A stretch of 64,000 bases of DNA from Andrena cerasifolii. Its lineage: Eukaryota > Arthropoda > Insecta > Hymenoptera > Andrenidae. The position numbers and the translations under genes are program-made. Shown here piece after piece: positions 48,660-60,654 of this stretch. Location: assembly GCF_050908995.1 (NCBI RefSeq), contig NC_135119.1:23961001-24025000 (forward strand), given 5' to 3'. Each line of letters opens with the position of its first letter. Positions within the stretch are counted from its first letter, which is position 1. The notes below the pieces were generated by a model. It did not search any database. It was not told where the DNA came from and worked only from the letters and a program-made list of their open reading frames with translations.

Positions 48660-49640
48660 AATACAGTAGGTACTCTCTGGTAGTGTTTGGTAATCTGTAG
48701 TGTATCGGGAAGCTTCTGGTATTCTTGAGTAGGTACTCTTTGATATTCTTTAGTATTCTGTAAGTGTAGTGTATTCCGGAAGCTTCTGGTATTTTTTAAT
48801 AGGTACTCTGTGTTAGTTTTGGTATTCTGCAGTGTATTCTCAGAGCTTTTGATTTTCTTTAGTACTTACTCTCTGGTATATTTGTATATTTAATGGCATT
48901 TCTAGGTATTCCAAGGTAATCTTGGGTAGTACCTACCTACTTTTGAATTCTTTTTGGTATTTCTTAGTAATTTTTGGTACTCCTTGTGGAGCTCTATAAT
49001 ATTCTATGTATAGTACTGTGTAGTATTCTTTGATACTCTTGTGGTATTCTTTGGTACTCTTTGATACTCTCTAGCACCCTTCAGTACTCCATAATATTTT
49101 TGTGTACTCTACTGTATCCTTTAGTACTCTGTGCCATTATTGGTACTACTTTAAGCTACTTTTTTCAACTCCATAATACTCTCTACTCCTCTACAGAATT
49201 CTTTAACACTCCAACTACACATTGCAGTAGGTACTCTCCTCCCCCTACTACATTATTATACTATATCTTTGACACTCTCTAGCACCCTTCAGTACCTACT
49301 CCATAATATTTTTGTGTACTCTACTGTCTCCTTTAGTACTCTGTGCCATTATTGGTACTAGATACTTTAAGCTACTTTTTCCAACTCGATAATACTCTCT
49401 ACTCCTCTACAGAATTCTTTAACATTCCAACTACATATTGCAATAGGTACTCTCCTCCCCCTACGACATTATTATACTATATCTTTGACACTCTCTAGCA
49501 CCCTTCAGTACCTACTCCATAATATTTTTGTGTATCCTACTGTATCCTTTAGTACTCTGTGCCATTATTGGTACTACTTTAAGCTACTTTTTCCACCTCC
49601 ATAATACATTTTCTCTACTCCTCTACAGAATTCTTTAACA
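48660..49640 (+). repeat. Degenerate TACTCT-type repeat passing into a 208-216-bp tandem repeat
   Basis: 48660-49060 consists of diverged TTTGGTATTCT/TAGGTACTCT words. From 49060 a longer unit appears three times, anchored by CTAGCACCCTTCAGTAC at 49071, 49279 and 49495 (spacing 208 and 216 bp). The short-word repeat appears to have seeded the larger unit. Confidence 0.85.
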
Positions 49641-50816
49641 CTCCAACTACACATTACACTAGACACTCTCCTCCCCCTACTAAATTATTATACCATACAT
49701 TATTCTCCCTACTTCCCACATACCAAACAACCCCTTCAATCCCACTCTGCCAAAAAGAACCCCCATAACGATACACCATAAACAGCCCCCCTTCCAAAGC
49801 ACCCAAAAGAAAATTCACGATGATAGTCACGCAGGTTCCCATCCACTCACCTACATGAAACGCGATTTTCCTTTAACTCGTCGTTAGTACACGGTACCCA
49901 CTCATCGTTGCAGCTGAATTTGATCGCGGTCGAGTTACGAGACATTACGCAACGCGGCCGTTACGAATAAAAGCTTTTCAAGTTTCGCATGGTTCCCGTG
50001 GAAATTGCGCAACGCGTCTCAGCACGCCCGAGGAACACGCGCCAGCCTCGGCCGATCCTCGGTGTCTCCCTCCGCGACGGCCAAGGCGAACGCCTGTGCC
50101 GCGGCATTAGAATCTCGCGTCGGGCGTAGATGGGGAGGGAGAGATTAGAAGGACGTGGCTGGTCCCAAGTCGTAAATAGAAAAGCGACCGGGGCTCTCAC
50201 ATTCCACGAATCTCGGGATTCTTATCGGTCGTCCTCCTAGCGATCCGTCGCCGAGTAGGAAAAACAACGCTAACGATATTGGAAAATAGACGCACGCATT
50301 TGCATGTGTAATTATAGCTTCCAGTAATGATACGAATACTTCCTCTAGTATTAAAAGATACATTGGTATTCAAGCGTCCGCAGGGTAAACATTACAATCT
50401 AACATTAATACATTCAGCGGTGCAAAGAAGCTTTAAGCGTTCAGCGAGTCCTCAGGATTGAACTGTAATTATTCGTTACAGGAAGCAGTTGCTTTAAATT
50501 CGTCGTAGATTCCTCTTTCTTCTTCCCTTTCGATACACAGTCGAATTTTACCCTTTGGGTGCTACGTGCCCATATGTTATGACTTCGTTCATACAGCGTG
50601 TGCGGGAAACGCTCATAGGCGTTCAGCTACTATGGTTAACAGATGCGATTAGAGGAGGCCCGCATGTGACATCCGTGCTATTATATTAAGAGAGCCGATT
50701 TTTATGTTCGCGCAAAACTCAGAACCTATTGAACCGATCTTCCTAAAATTTTAACACGTTAGTCCTGGATACTCTAGGACGGACATAGGATATGTAGCAT
50801 GTCTAAAAACGCGTTA
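49641..50816. other. Intronic single-copy stretch
   Basis: 49880-50260 is GC-richer. No gene is recognised. Confidence 0.4.
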
Positions 50817-50964
50817 TTAACCTTTAGAGGGCCGGGATCTTAGCATTGGAATTGTAAATTTTGTTTACTTAAAATTTATGCATATATGCCACCAAAATGG
50901 CCAGCGAAGTATCCAAATTTTAAGCTGGCCACTATAGTGGCCAGCCCGACCCTCTAGAGGTTAA
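50817..50964. mobile_element. Short piggyBac-type MITE (TTAA duplication)
   Basis: The ends TTAACCTTTAGAGGGCCGGG and, in reverse complement, TTAACCTCTAGAGGGTCGGG include the TTAA duplication (50817-50820, 50961-50964). About 140 bp between them. The interior repeats TGGCCA-type words (50899-50944). Confidence 0.8.
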
Positions 50965-51398
50965 TATGGAACAAAGAAGCGCCTGGTATGTGTTGCGCTG
51001 GAGGGAAAATAATGTCCCAAATTTTCCGAAATAATATGAAGAAAGTAAGCTTCTTTTTTCAAAATAGTTCATTTCCTTAAAAGATATTAATTCTAATAAA
51101 CATGAATCCGTCATGCTAATATCTCGGGCGAAGCCGAGACGGGGGACGCCGCTAGTAGGTTCATAAAGAAGAATATCTTTGCTCGTGTTTGAATTTAGGG
51201 GAATATAATTTACTGTAGTGCCACGAATGTTGCGTGAGAAAAATTCAACATTGTGGCTAGAATTAATGCGCGCGCGTCCCCGCAGGTCGCTCGACGCGGT
51301 TTCAGTGCGATGCACGCGCTACTTAACCGTAAGTCGCGCCAAAAGAGGCTCGCCGTGTGCGTAGAATGCGTCAAATTTTGCTCGGAGACCGATGACGG

Positions 51399-51432
51399 GT
51401 AAGGTGAATGTCCCAATTTCTGCTCATTTAAG
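51399..51432 (+). repeat. Interspersed motif, copy 1 (TAAGGTGAATGTCCC...)
   Basis: TAAGGTGAATGTCCCAATTT followed by CTGCTCATTTAAG is repeated with two substitutions at 63956-63988. It is probably a transposon end or flank. Confidence 0.6.
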
Positions 51433-52583
51433 AGGTAACTCGTCATAAAGAAGGTGTAAAAAATTTATTTGTGATCAAAATTTGCAGAGTAATTGATTAA
51501 TTCTTTAATAATAAATCAACCGGTCGAAAAATATTTAAGAAAGATATTTCAAGATGTTTAACTACTAGTAATTTGTAATTAAATATAATGCTTTAACATA
51601 ATATTTAACATAATAATAACATAATATTTAACATATTTAACTTAATATGTTGCCTTTTCAGGTTAAAATAAGTTACATCTTTTATGGAGATGTTTTATAA
51701 CACAACAGTAAAGCATAAAATAATGATAAATTATTTATGTTACTAAACTAAATTATGTTACTAAAATTTTGGTGAGTAGAAGTGCGGACATAACGGTGAT
51801 TCAGTTGACCCTAAACCTAATCACCTGTTTTCTACTTAAAAAAAAAAAATTAAAAAAGTACAAAATCTACATCCAGAGCACAATACGGTATCTGTTTTTG
51901 TTAATAAATAAGAACTTTTACTGCAAAAACTATTTTCTGCCCAATTATCGAATACCAATAGTGACCCTGTTCCTTATCACAACCAGCTAAAATACGGTCG
52001 AAAAAATCATGCGTCTCTCATTTTAAAAGCTTTTCGTTGCTTATGCTGCACTTTGATTAGCCCCAAGCTCGTGCAACACTCGCGTAAATGTTCAAATAAT
52101 TTAGAATTATTTTGTTGTAACTATAGTACAATTCCGTCTAACGGAGCTATCTTATGCCGTTACCACTCCCAGTTCAAAATTTCTTTCAATCAAGCTCTAC
52201 CAGGTTTTCTCACGCACTAACATATTCACTGCCACGATATTGTTCTGCGTTTTTCGTTTACTCAGAATCATCCGAAAGTGCACCCACAGAAATAAGAATA
52301 TTTCACGGTGTAAAATTGCACTCGGTACTCTGCAACACTCTGCATCATTTCTGAAGACAGTAGCGTACTTAACAAGTTTCCAAATCTGGGGGTTGCAAGT
52401 TTTAAGGAAAATTGCAACTCCAAAGCGGTGGTAATTTATAGCTCTCCACTGAAAGTCGACGTGTTAACTCCCCAAGTTTCACACACCCTTTTAACTTTTT
52501 ACTTTGTACTGTTTTAATTTTATGCCATATTTACATTTTTTAACAGATTTGCCGGGTTTACAATTTTTGCCCTTTGTGCCATT
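51433..52583. other. AT-rich intronic sequence
   Basis: No gene. Short TTTAACATAATA-type repeats occur at 51590-51650. Confidence 0.45.
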
Positions 52584-52800
52584 TTTACCATTTTTGTAAT
52601 TTTTGCCATTTTTGCCATTTTTACCATTTTTACCATTTTTACCATTTTTACCATTTTTACCATTTTTACCATTTTTACCATTTTTACCATTTTTACCATT
52701 TTTACCATTTTTACAATTTTTACCATTTTTACCATTTTTACCATTTTTACCATTTTTACCATTTTTACCATTTTTGCCATTTTCACCCTTTTTACTTTTT
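52584..52800 (+). repeat. Minisatellite, 9-bp unit (ACCATTTTT)
   Basis: More than 20 copies with few variants (TGCCATTTT, ACAATTTTT). Because 9 is a multiple of three, both strands are open in several frames, yielding Leu-Pro-Phe, His-Phe-Tyr, Lys-Asn-Gly and Lys-Met-Val tripeptide repeats; these are artefacts. Confidence 0.95.
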
Positions 52801-53283
52801 TCACCCTTTTTACCTTTTTTTACTCCTAACTCTTTTCTCACCGCGCAGCGTCACTTTATTCGCCTAGCTACTTATATAAGTACCTACAATGTATTAAGCA
52901 AGAGGCGAGGAAGTGTCGCCTGGCAGTTCGAATCTAGACGAAGGACACGAACGACACTAGCGACAGGATGTACGTGTTTTTTCCTCCAAGTTGATCGAGA
53001 TTCGCCAGACACCCGCTTAAAATGTGTCGCTTTCCAAACGCTAACGCGCCTGCGCGAGCGCGCGAGCACAGATAGCCGACGTTCGCCTGTCGTTGACACG
53101 TAGGTAATCGCGCACCTGTGCCAAAGGCTAGTACACCAGGATGTGCAGTCATTGTAACGAATTACAATGCACCGCCTCGCGGTGTGTTCATCGTGCGTGC
53201 ACTCCGATACGCGCGCGCGAGCACACTCGCGCGTGTGTGTGCGCGTTGGCATGTGGGTATCGAAGGTGTACGGGTCTTTTGCA
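52801..53283. other. Intronic, CpG-rich single-copy stretch
   Basis: 52900-53270 is CpG-rich with GCGCGCGAGCACAC-type words. There is no recognisable coding frame. Confidence 0.4.
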
Positions 53284-53285
53284 TA

Positions 53286-53554
53286 CAGGGTGGTCCATCT
53301 CGCATTTTCGGTGGGGTGTTTTTGATCAGGAACGGTTTATTTGCTTCTGTGGTGGTGTTTGCAGATCACGGTTCATCTGAATAATTTCAATTCGATAAGA
53401 AATAGGAAAGAAATCATGCGATTAGGTGTTAACCAAAAATCATCCCCCTTGGAGTTATCTAACACTTCCATACCTAAACATTATAAATCGTTATCTAGAG
53501 ACGCGGTAGCGTCTCAAAGCCAAGTACAGGAAAGAAAGTACAGAAGACACCCTG
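53286..53554. mobile_element. MITE candidate with CAGGGTG ends and TA flanks
   Basis: CAGGGTGGTCC at the left and GACACCCTG at the right, with TA on both sides (53284-53285, 53555-53556). The inverted match is only 7 bp, so this is tentative. Confidence 0.45.
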
Positions 53555-53556
53555 TA

Positions 53557-54299
53557 TATTGTCGACTGTCGCTACCGCTATCATTTACTCATCGCCGGGC
53601 TATTTAAACTAACCTGAAACTTATTTCATTAATATCTCATGACGCCTGCAATATTTCCTAAATTTAAAGGCATTTTTCTTATGTAAACCGCATGTAAACT
53701 TTCGAATAAGACCAATTTCAATAAAATCGGTCCGCGCATAACCAATCAATTAGCTCGCCTTATACTCGTGATCCTAAGATCCACCGATATAACTTTTTCA
53801 CTAAAAGAAAGGTTCCTTAACAGTGTCACTACGATAATTCTAACTTTCCGTCAGTTTCCCTCCAAGAAGTTTACTTTTTTGAAGTTTTTTTATGGATAAA
53901 CATTAGTTGGCTCACACTTCTACTCGCAGAAATATTCTACACTCGCAAGCACAGAAACTTATCCAGGATCCCACACTTTCACCCCATCTATTTATCAATC
54001 TCATCACTTAAACACCCCCGCTACCAGAAGCCACCGAGAATCTTCCCAAAAATTCCACACACATAAACCACATAATCGTCTACCTAACTCTAAATAACTG
54101 TGTAACCCTGCAATCTAGAACAACCCTTTAAACCTAAGAAATATTCAGTTTCTTATGCTCTACCACACTACCAAACGAAAAAGAAAGTGACGATAAGGAC
54201 TGCTTCCACCCCTCCAAAGATAAATTTCCCCAGAAAAAGAAAACTCCTTGTCGCGCACTCCAAAAACACTCCTCACTCACACAAAATTTCATTAAGGTT
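53557..54299. other. AT-rich intronic sequence
   Basis: No feature supported. Confidence 0.45.
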
Positions 54300-54426
54300 T
54301 CAAAATCGATCAATTTTTATGATTCTTTTTTTTTAACTGATACGCACATCTGAAATATACATATATACTTTCGATGAATGAAAAAAATCGATTTTTCGAA
54401 GGTGTCACAGTGGAATGTCCCCTTAA
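54300..54426. mobile_element. Solo end ending in TCCCCTTAA
   Basis: The right end GGTGTCACAGTGGAATGTCC followed by CCTTAA (TTAA at 54423-54426) parallels the CCCCTTAA ends of the 45.8-kb family. TTCGAAGG and ATCGATTTTT words lie inside. No left partner was found. Confidence 0.4.
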
Positions 54427-55395
54427 CGTCAGAATCTTCAGTTCGACAGCGTTTCCTCGTTACTCACCCCGTCCACTCACTCCCCAATGAGAAACACCGA
54501 TTGGACAGGGGTAAAAGCCGCGGTAGGTACGTCGGTTGGCTTTGAAACGACAAGTTGGACCTCTGGCCGCGGCAGGAACAGGTTCAACTCGTCGAAAGCG
54601 CCGTAAGCAGGTAGAACGAGGGTATACCCGTGTGTCTGGCGCGCGCGCGCGCGCACACACACACGCTCGATCGCTCGCGCGGGCACCTGTTGAGCAGCCT
54701 ACACTCTTGGCCGTGGTCGTTGGCGCACAGAAACAGCCGCATTAGCGGCTACCGTGGCGGACGCGGAGGCTAATGGCGCAACAGGGCCGTGACCGAAATT
54801 CTTTCGAAGCAAGGGGGCCAAGTGCAGAGAACGCTCGGCTCGATAAATCTCGCGCTCTAACGGCCGCCACGTCGAGTGCCCTCGCGAAACTCGCCTTACC
54901 GCGAGCAGCGCTGGGACACAAAATGGCGAGCGGGGCCTGGGATTACTCGATTCGGTGGACTGTTAGGCGATGTCTATGCCGTTTCTGGGCCGTTTACATA
55001 TTTCGCTGTGGGCAGATGCGGGGATGCACCTGTGCCGGGCAATTTTAGTTCTCTGTTTGAACGGGTAATGGGACCACCTTTCGCGATGTTGGGCAGGGCT
55101 GATGGTGGGAATACGTGGGATGGGGGAGGAGTGGCTCTTTGGCTGAAGCAGAGTAATTTTGGGTGTCTGAGTGATGTGGTTTGGCGGGCTTTTCTTCTTC
55201 TTCTGGGGTGAATTTTTGGGGGTATTTTGGTGGGGGAGTTGGGAAATTTAATAGGGTTTAATTGTGGGGAGGTGCAGCTCTGCTCTGGTTTTCTGGTATT
55301 CTGGACTTCCGCACCTGGGTGGCGTGGTGTCGATGTAAACTTGCCTGTTTGATGAAAATATTGTGTATAGGGTGAGCAGTACAGGGAATGAACAC
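54427..55395. other. Intronic, CpG-rich at 54480-55000
   Basis: Contains a (CG)n/(CA)n run at 54639-54664. Frames of 91-111 codons have no domain. Confidence 0.4.
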
Positions 55396-55980
55396 TTAAG
55401 GGGGAGGTTCCGGTCTAGAGCCCCCCAAAATAGGTGATCTTTAGGAATTAATTAAAGGAAAACTACTATATATAATTTAATGGGAGTTTTTGCATTGTAT
55501 TAAGGATGTCTTAAATTGTAGAAATATATTTTTTGTTTTGTAATTAATCATTGCAGACGGCACTGGGGAGTCGTTAATGTCAAGGCGTCAAGAAAAATTA
55601 TCCAAATCGGTGGGACTTGTATCCCCAAAAATTATTATCCGATTTGAGTGAAACTTATTTTATTTTGAAGAATATACTTCTGGCTAGGGGGGGGGCAGAA
55701 CAAATACAGAAATTACATTTTTTTTTAGAAAATAACGACACTTGAAGTTTGAAATCACTTTCCCCCTATATTTTTCGTTCTTTCAGCGCCTTTGAAAATT
55801 ATAAATTTTCAATTTTTTGTATTTTTTTCTTGTTTCCCTCCTAGCCAGAAGTATATTCTTCAAAGTAAAAAAAGTTTCAGTCGAATCGGTTAATAACTTT
55901 TGGAGATACAGGTCCCACCGTTTTGAGAACACAGTTTCGAGAAAAACGCGTTTAAAGTTTTACCTGAGCGCCGAGTGGCC
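55396..55980 (+). mobile_element. TTAA|GGGG-family element, copy 2 (right end missing)
   Basis: Starts TTAAGGGGGAGGTTCCGGTC and follows copy 1 closely through GACGGCACTGGGGAGTCGTT, the GCCAGAAGTATATTCTTC pair and the final CGAGTGGCC. It stops abruptly at 55980, where family A sequence begins. Confidence 0.8.
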
Positions 55981-56065
55981 TAATCAGGAGGAAATCGCCT
56001 ACATATTCACAAAGTTTCAGATTTTTTGGAATTTTCGGGTTCGGGATCTTCCCTTGTTAGTTGAA
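55981..56065 (+). repeat. Interspersed repeat, family A, copy 3 (end only)
   Basis: TAATCAGGAGGAAATCGCCT through GGGATCTTCCCTTGTTAGTT matches the end of copy 1 (about 9555-9640). It is joined directly to the truncated TTAA-family element. Confidence 0.75.
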
Positions 56066-57489
56066 TAAAGAACTTACTGTACATACCTATCCTAAGTTAC
56101 GAACTAAGTAGGTAACTCTAGTTTCCCATTAACTAATCAATTCATATTAAATATATTTTTACCAGTTCAATAAATCAAAATATTTTTAAACGATCCATTA
56201 AATAATATTCCATTCATATTAAATACGTTTTTACAAATTTAGCTACCCTCCAATAATTCAATTAAAATATTTTTAGCAGACCATTAAATAATCAATTCAT
56301 ATTAAATACAGTTTTACAAATTACTTACTCCACTCTACAAACAAGTACCAAATCTTTTACGACGTAGGTGCTCGATAAGAATGGGGGTTTTTTTTTTAAA
56401 ATTCATCCCTGAAAGGGTGCAACGGGGTGAAATGTATTTTCTCGGACTCCTTAAAATCTCCTACGCCCGATTAGATATCAACTTAGTTTTTACTTACAAT
56501 ATATACATATACAAATGTTCGTTAAACAAAACTTACTTTACAAAAATTACATAAAAAATTACTTTAAAAAAAAACAGATGTAAAAATAATTCCTTTTAAT
56601 TATTTTACCGTAGCGAAGCAGGAATATTTTGTCAGTTACCTATATAATAACTTATCTTACAATTAGATTAGATTAATATCCCCAGGTCATCACTATTCCG
56701 ATCACCAGCCTTTTACTAAATAAATAACCCCACATTTCTAATACGAGAAAAAGTATCCTCAAGCTTTGAGTAATCCATCTTAATATCATATTATTATCAC
56801 CGATTCTCCCGCACCCAGAGTGCTATGCCTGCTATAAAATCAGCAGACAAAGACCTACCTACACGCTGGCATACGTTCTGTATAGTTTCGAGTGAAATAC
56901 GCGTACGTGCTTCCGCGAGAGAAAAAAGTCGCAAAAAGCAGAGGACCTGGATCGAAGAGTATAGCATTTTTCCTTCGTTTCCACGCTCGTCGCGGTGGCG
57001 GCAGGGGGGGGGGCTGAAAAGCAACGGCTGGATGGCAGAACGAGCGTGTGCGTACTCGCGTGTTATTACGCTCGACGAGCACAGTAATTAGGGACCCGCG
57101 GCGCGTCGGCTTCGTCGCGACTCGACGGCTTTTATAGCGCGACGGCGCTCGACGTTACGGCCGCCTCGCCCCGTTGCGAAATCGTATTGTTATTTAAAAA
57201 GACTCGAGTTCAACGGTACCGACTCGAGGAGAGTTGGAAGGTCGCCGTCAGCTTCTCTCTGCTCCATTATTCCTCGATTTTTCCTCGTTTACTTTCTTTT
57301 CTTCTTTTGCAAACGAGCGTCGAGTGTCTGGTTAAGTATAATTATTGTTAGTCAGACGGTTAAACGACAGGGAAAATTGTGAATGTTTGATTTATCTAAG
57401 TCTGTTAAAAATCAGGCAAACGAATTATTAGGAATAATAGAGATTACATAGCGTTTACTATTCAATTGAATTAATATAGTACCTACAAA
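56066..57489. other. Intronic stretch
   Basis: 56066-56800 is AT-rich with diverged AATTCATATTAAATA words repeated near 56140, 56210 and 56295. 56800-57200 is CpG-rich. No gene. Confidence 0.4.
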
Positions 57490-57757
57490 CAGGGACGTAC
57501 CCAGAGAGGGGGAGGGGCCCTGCAGAAAAGAAAACAGGATTTTAGTCTTTAAATAATTTTTTATAATCATATATTGAATTTGCATAAAAAAAATTTCATA
57601 AAAAAAATTTCTTAAAAAAAATTTCTTAAAAAAAATTTCTTAAAAAAAATTTCTTAAAAAAAATTTCTTAAAAAAAATTTCTTAAAAAAAATTTCTTAAA
57701 AATATTTTTTTCCGTTCAACTCGGTGCCCCTAAGATTAAATCCTGAGTGCGTCACTG
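57490..57757 (-). mobile_element. hAT-like element (GCGCACTCAG family) with internal 14-bp tandem repeat
   Basis: Left end CAGGGACGTACCCAG; right end in reverse complement CAGTGACGCACTCAGG. Flanking 8-mers CCTACAAA and CCTACACG share the first six bases. The right 50 bp match, in reverse, the left end of 60655-60863. A 14-bp tandem array fills 57585-57700. Confidence 0.7.
57585..57700 (+). repeat. Minisatellite, 14-bp unit (AAAAAAAATTTCTT)
   Basis: Eight near-perfect copies within the hAT-like element. Confidence 0.95.
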
Positions 57758-57803
57758 CCTACACGTAGTTTCATAATTTCTTGTGTGCGTCACTGTCAAT
57801 ATA

Positions 57804-57919
57804 CAGGGTATTTCTAAATTTGTGATAGTTACAGCCGGGAAGGAAATAACTCGTGTAAAAATGAGTCCAAAATATAAAAAGAAATTTTTTGGTTTTCTCA
57901 CGATTTCTGAAACACCTTG
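57804..57919. mobile_element. Short MITE with CAGGGTATTTC ends (TA flanks)
   Basis: Left CAGGGTATTTCTAAA; right in reverse complement CAAGGTGTTTCAGAAA. TA on both sides (57802-57803, 57920-57921). 116 bp. The next hAT-like element begins 3 bp downstream. Confidence 0.65.
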
Positions 57920-57922
57920 TAT

Positions 57923-58155
57923 CAGTGGCGGACTGGTCAGTGTTTCAGTTTGCCGATGGCAAGTGGGCCCTGTGGGCCCTGTGGGTCCTCTGGGCCCCTT
58001 GAGCACTGTAATTACTAAAAAATTTAAATGTATCTCATAAAAACTTTAACTCTAATAAATTTTACTTCTTAAAAAAATTAAATGATGACCTTATAGTTGT
58101 GGGTGGGCCCATTTGTCTCTTGGCACCCCATATTATTAAACCCACTCCGCCACTG
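57923..58155. mobile_element. hAT-like element (GCGGACTGG family), copy 2
   Basis: CAGTGGCGGACTGGTC at the left and CCGCCACTG at the right; flanking 8-mers CCTTGTAT and CTTCGTAT agree at 6 of 8. GTGGGCCC tandem words at 57962-58000 correspond to those of 24346-24608. Confidence 0.7.
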
Positions 58156-59037
58156 CTTCGTATATCCAACAAAGAAAAAAGAACCCCGATTCTGAACAAA
58201 AGAGATTCAAACGTTGATCACTTAACGATCACACAACCCTCTTCAACCCCTCGAAACCCTTATTCCTCGCATCGAATCGTCATTACCGATCACTCCACCG
58301 CAAACCGCAAAATCCCTCCCACTAACCCAAATCCAGCGAACTTCTACAGCTCGCTGGAGCTCGGCCGAGAGCAGAAATTCAAACCGCGTTCTATGTTTTA
58401 AACAAGAGCACGTCAGATCAGATATACATATGTCGCCTAATCCAGGCTTCGGAGAAAATTCGCCGCGCGTGTTTGGTGCCTCACGGTTTCGCAAGCAGCC
58501 CCGAGTCGCGCGATTTTGCGATAGCGGTTGCAAAACGCCGCGCGATCCCGTCGAAAAAGGCGCGGAACGGAGAGTGGGGGGAGGAGGGGAGCGGAAGAGG
58601 AGGGGTGGAAGAAGGAAGGGGGATTTTCCGCTTTGCTACTGAATTGATAACAGAGTTGGTTTCGCTCAAACGCTGTATTGTACCGGTTTTTATGCGCGAT
58701 TTTCTGCGCAACATCGAGGGGCTAGGGGAGGGGGAGGGGGCAGCTGGTAACACGTATCGCGTTTCCATACGTCGCGCGCCTTCGCGGCGAATGTCAAGGC
58801 TTCATCGCATAGATCTCGTAAACGAAAAAAAAAGACACCGCTTTGCATGAAGCGCGGTCGCGCACGTGCCTCGGCGCTGCAGAAAGTCGGGCACCATTTT
58901 TTTGCGTCCCATACGCGATCCTGCGGGCGACTCGCCGATTTCTTTTTCCCCGTTTCCGAAACACCCAGTTTATGAAACGGCGAAAAAGCTGGGAGGGAAT
59001 ATTTTATCTCGGATAGTTTACAATTTTTACTGTTCAT
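58156..59037. other. Intronic, CpG-rich single-copy stretch
   Basis: 58430-58960 is GC-rich with mirrored frames on both strands (125 on plus, 115 and 95 on minus), no domain. No gene. Confidence 0.4.
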
Positions 59038-59383
59038 CAGGGCCGGATTAAGATTTTTTGGGCCCGAGGCTGTGAAACCTTCGGAGGCCCGTTGACTGAA
59101 AATCCGGGAGGGGGAGATGTAGAAAAATTTGTAATGTACGATAAAATACCTACGTACATTTTTCAGAATTGAAATTTATTCTAAATAAAATTAAATAACG
59201 AAGAATAATGATTTGCAAATAAATGATATTAAAAGGCAAACATTGGAAAGATGTTTTACAATAAACTTTTATTGCGTTTTCTGATTATTCAGAAGGGAAG
59301 CAGTAAACAAAATTTCGTTCAATTATTTTTTTCACATTAATGGAAAGCTTAGAACGGGCCCCCCTTGGAAAATGAGGCCCTTG
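59038..59383. mobile_element. hAT-like element with CAGGGCCGGATTAAG end
   Basis: Left CAGGGCCGGATTAAG then GGGCCCG; right reads CAAGGGCCTCATTTTCCAAG, GGGGGGCCCG in reverse complement. Flanking 8-mers CTGTTCAT and CTGCTGAT agree at 6 of 8. AT-rich body, no transposase. Confidence 0.6.
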
Positions 59384-60654
59384 CTGCTGATCGACTTGTT
59401 TGTTTTGGGCGATGCAGACCTTTCACCTGTCTCGTTAATATTAATATTATGATTCTTATGTTAATGTTTTCTTGTCTATACTTGGTACTGCACACCAAAG
59501 GGTTTAGTTATTATTATTATGATTACTATAAAATTTTCAGTGAAAAGCTGATTAAACATTGATGCACCGAAAATGATCGTATCACGATAAAAAGAGTATG
59601 GCAGTCGAAATACTATAAACTCTCGCACTGGTATGCAAATTCTTTTTGCAACATTTATTTACATTCACTACTCGACATAATCACGGTTTTTAAAACGCGA
59701 CCAACAAGGCCCGTTTACAAGGTTTTTGAAAACCTGATGATTTTCGCATTTGTTGTTTTCACATATTGTTAGCAGTATTACAGTTTATAGTTTAATGTTC
59801 ATAGATTTCTACAAAAAAAAAAATCTAAAAAATATGTACAATTTTTTTAAAAAAACGTCCTAAATCAGTTGGGCCTTATTGCCCGCACTGACCTTAATTA
59901 ACGAAACGCTTTCAAAGAAAATGATGACCGTGGGCTGGTTTCATTTTCCATAAAACCATATTTTAAACTGAACAGAAGAGAGAACTCAATTTAGTAAAAC
60001 ATAGAATTTTCCACGAAAAAAGTGTTGAGTTCCCCTTCCAACCCGCGACGCCTCACATCTTCCACCCTTCAACAAGTCCCAAAATAGAAGAAATACCCGA
60101 GAAAACTGCCTCAGAGGCCCGAACAAAGCTGCTGGAGGTCATCCAGTGAACCTCCTAGAAAGCGCGTAGTCAGCAGTCGCCCCCGCTAGTCACCCCAGCC
60201 GTTTCGTCGCGACTTTTCACCAGGTGGCAAGGTGAACGGTGCGAGCGCGTCGCTGGGTGCCTTGATCTTCCGTTTGGCGCGCCCGCGCGCGGATAGAAAG
60301 GCGTTCTCCAGCGCGCGGAGCGTTAGAGCGAGACGGGATCCTCTGAGGAAGAATTAACGGGAGGAGGGACACTGCGAGCGCCTCCATTACGTAAGGTGGT
60401 CGAGTGGGTCTCTGCGTGCACGGTGTCACCTTGCTGTTCGCGATGCTTCGACCCACGCACAGTACCGCTACGCAAACGCTACGCAGATACAACTGCCGGG
60501 CGTGTAGTGCTTCGCGGCTACATACCAACAGGGACACCCATAGAAGAAAGGTCTTTGGCAGCTTTCTGGTTGCCTGGCGCTTGCAGTGCAAACTTAGCAT
60601 TGAAGCTTCTACCGTGGAAGGCTCCTCAAGCGAAGATTTCAAGACTCTAGGCAA
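59384..60654. other. Intronic; CpG-rich at 60170-60480
   Basis: A 145-codon minus frame (60217-60654) and mirrored plus frames lack domains. 59384-60160 is AT-rich. Confidence 0.4.

Noticed and set aside
52491..53103. ORFs of 94-166 codons with Lys-Asn-Gly, Lys-Met-Val, Leu-Pro-Phe or His-Phe-Tyr repeats
   Set aside because: Products of a 9-bp noncoding minisatellite, open on both strands.
54773..55211. Possible further ovo exon in the CpG-rich intronic block
   Set aside because: The frames show no similarity to Ovo and no convincing acceptor and donor pair of the right phase.
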